Shown: positions 62,634 through 64,000 of the stretch, piece after piece
Position numbering within the stretch: the first letter of the stretch is position 1
Layout of the letters: each line of letters starts with the position of its first letter
DNA from: Theobroma cacao
Lineage: Eukaryota > Streptophyta > Magnoliopsida > Malvales > Malvaceae
Assembly: GCF_000208745.1 (NCBI RefSeq)
Contig: NC_030856.1
Coordinates: 20,130,299 to 20,194,298 of the forward strand
DNA: 64,000 nucleotides
Reading direction: 5' to 3'
Made by a program: the position numbers and the translations under genes
Notes under the pieces: generated by a model
What the model saw: the letters and a program-made list of their open reading frames with translations, nothing else
What the model was told of the DNA's origin: nothing
Databases searched by the model: none

Positions 62634-64000
62634 TGATAATTCTATTTTATAGAATTATTTTAGCCCAATTTTGTTATGAAATATTAGCTAGGTCCTAAAT
62701 TTTTAATTATAATTTATTTATTTTTAGTTGTTTTATAATTATTTTATTTTTAAGTGAGTTATTTTAATTTTATGTTATTTCTTTTAATTTGGTTGTTATT
62801 TATTAGTTTTTATATTTTTCATATAAGTGAAAGGAAATTGGGCTTAATTTTGGAAAATGAGGCATTGAAAGACTCGAAAGTCTACTTGCATATACTTCAG
62901 TATTTTGGCCATAACTTGCACTACAGAGTTCTAAATGATAAGATTCTTGAACCATTGGAAAGCTACGAGACAGAGCTACAACTTTTATGAAGATCACTTT
63001 ACTCAGTTCTTCCTTGAAGATAGAGAAAATTGTGTTGGAAAATAGATGGATGTACAATTAAACCATAGGTCAACTTAGGGAAGTATAGGTTAAGTTTATT
63101 AGTATAAATAGGATATTTTGAAGAACATTAGGGTAGACTAATTTTGGGAGATTCAAAAAGCTAGAAGTTGAGGCTGAAACTTGGAGATCAAGGTGGCAAA
63201 TATTTGTTTTGTTTTCTCCCTTGGCTTTCATTGTTCTTGCTACTCTCAATGGTTAAATTATATACAATGTTATTTTTTTTTGGAATCATGAGTAGCTAAT
63301 TTTCTTTTTCTAGGATTACAATTGAACTCACATGCAATCTAAATTTTTAATCTCTTTCTTACGTATCTTTAATGGGATTTGAATTGTTTATTGCAATTTG
63401 TTCTTAATGCTTTTAATTACTTGGCCACCAATTAAATTGATTTAGGAACCTAAGCAAACTTGGGAAAGGGAGTTTAGTATAGACTAAAATTGATATAACA
63501 TATGATCATATTAATTGATTTGCGTATAGGATAGGGATATACTTATAAGCCATATGTAGCCAGATTAGAACTTAAACTTAATGAGTATATTTTAATTTCA
63601 ATTCACATAAGGATATAGTTTTTTGGTTAAAATTGATATTTTTATAAGATGAGTTGGGAGACCTTTATAAATAATTTAGGACTTTAGGTTAACAATTCAA
63701 CCCATTGAAATAAGTTAAGGAAGAGAGGTAAGATTTAGATGAAGTGTGAGGGATGTTGTAATCCTAGGCTTGTTTGATTTGATATTTTCTCAAGTTATTT
63801 TTATTTTGATTTTTCTTATTGGTTTAAATTTTAGTTAATTAGTTTTAGTTAATCAATTAATTTTGAGTGTTTAGATAAGATTAATTTTTTCTAATTTTAG
63901 TACTTAGTAAAATTTAAAATCAATTCTCTATGGGATCAATACTCTGCTTACTTATATACTATCTATTTGATACGTATACTTGCGTAGTAGAATTTTAACT
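62634..64000 (+). repeat. 3' LTR of the Athila-like element, cut by the window edge
   Basis: Colinear with 50822-52245. It lacks about 75 bp near 63050 and shows scattered substitutions. Only the last few bases (GACA) should lie outside. Confidence 0.9.

Larger units (their letters stand above)
50822..64000 (+). mobile_element. Athila-like Ty3/gypsy element, defective, running to the window edge
   Basis: Direct LTR repeats at 50822-52249 and 62634-64000 both begin TGATAATTCTATTTTATAG. A tRNA-Asp-type primer site follows the left LTR. Gag, protease, RNase H and integrase follow in order, then an extra open frame downstream of pol, then a GTTTGGGGGTG polypurine tract. The primer type and the downstream frame point to the Athila/Tat side of gypsy. 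The right LTR matches the left up to 52245, so the element should end about 4 bases beyond the window. It is inactive: RT is deleted, there are many stops, and an LTR sits in gag. Confidence 0.9.

Overview
This window is nuclear DNA of a flowering plant, most likely a woody eudicot. The genes have many spliced exons, the introns and spacers are AT-rich, the three genes match plant families, and about half of the window is nested Ty3/gypsy LTR retrotransposons. The species cannot be fixed from the sequence; a rosid would fit.

Genic half (1 to about 30.5 kb). (1) On the minus strand, 1049-2042 holds the first four coding exons (112 residues) of an ALA-interacting subunit of the CDC50/LEM3 family. 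The rest lies beyond the left edge or across a long intron. (2) On the plus strand, 7236-9026 is a complete two-exon type II metacaspase (413 residues, His86/Cys139 dyad). (3) On the minus strand, 9514-30429 is a complete 32-exon gene for the plant Strawberry notch protein, FORGETTER1 (FGT1). I could place every splice junction in phase, giving 1,255 residues with two CxxC zinc ribbons, a Walker A/DECH helicase core, a PHD finger and a C-terminal helicase domain. The metacaspase and FGT1 converge, with only 487 bp between their stop codons. The FGT1 introns carry MITE-like elements and recent tandem duplications.

Retrotransposon half (about 30.8 to 64 kb). A chromodomain relic lies close to the FGT1 5' end. 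After it comes a stack of insertions whose order can be read from target-site duplications. An old LTR (33767 onward) was split by a solo LTR (34836-50108, duplication GATAA). A complete chromovirus-like element in minus orientation (38788-49291, duplication GTTTA, two LTRs of about 3 kb) later landed in that solo LTR. To the right, the old LTR is split again by an Athila-like element (50822 to the window end, tRNA-Asp-type primer site). The gag gene of that element is itself split by another LTR (53050-55820, duplication GTCCA). All the elements are dead: they carry in-frame stops, domain deletions and frameshifts.

One N at 38050 sits between two identical 359-bp blocks and looks like an unmerged assembly overlap. 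I found no convincing new biological system. The most unusual non-coding structures are a hairpin-forming minisatellite conserved between two related LTRs and palindromic repeats inside the chromovirus LTR.
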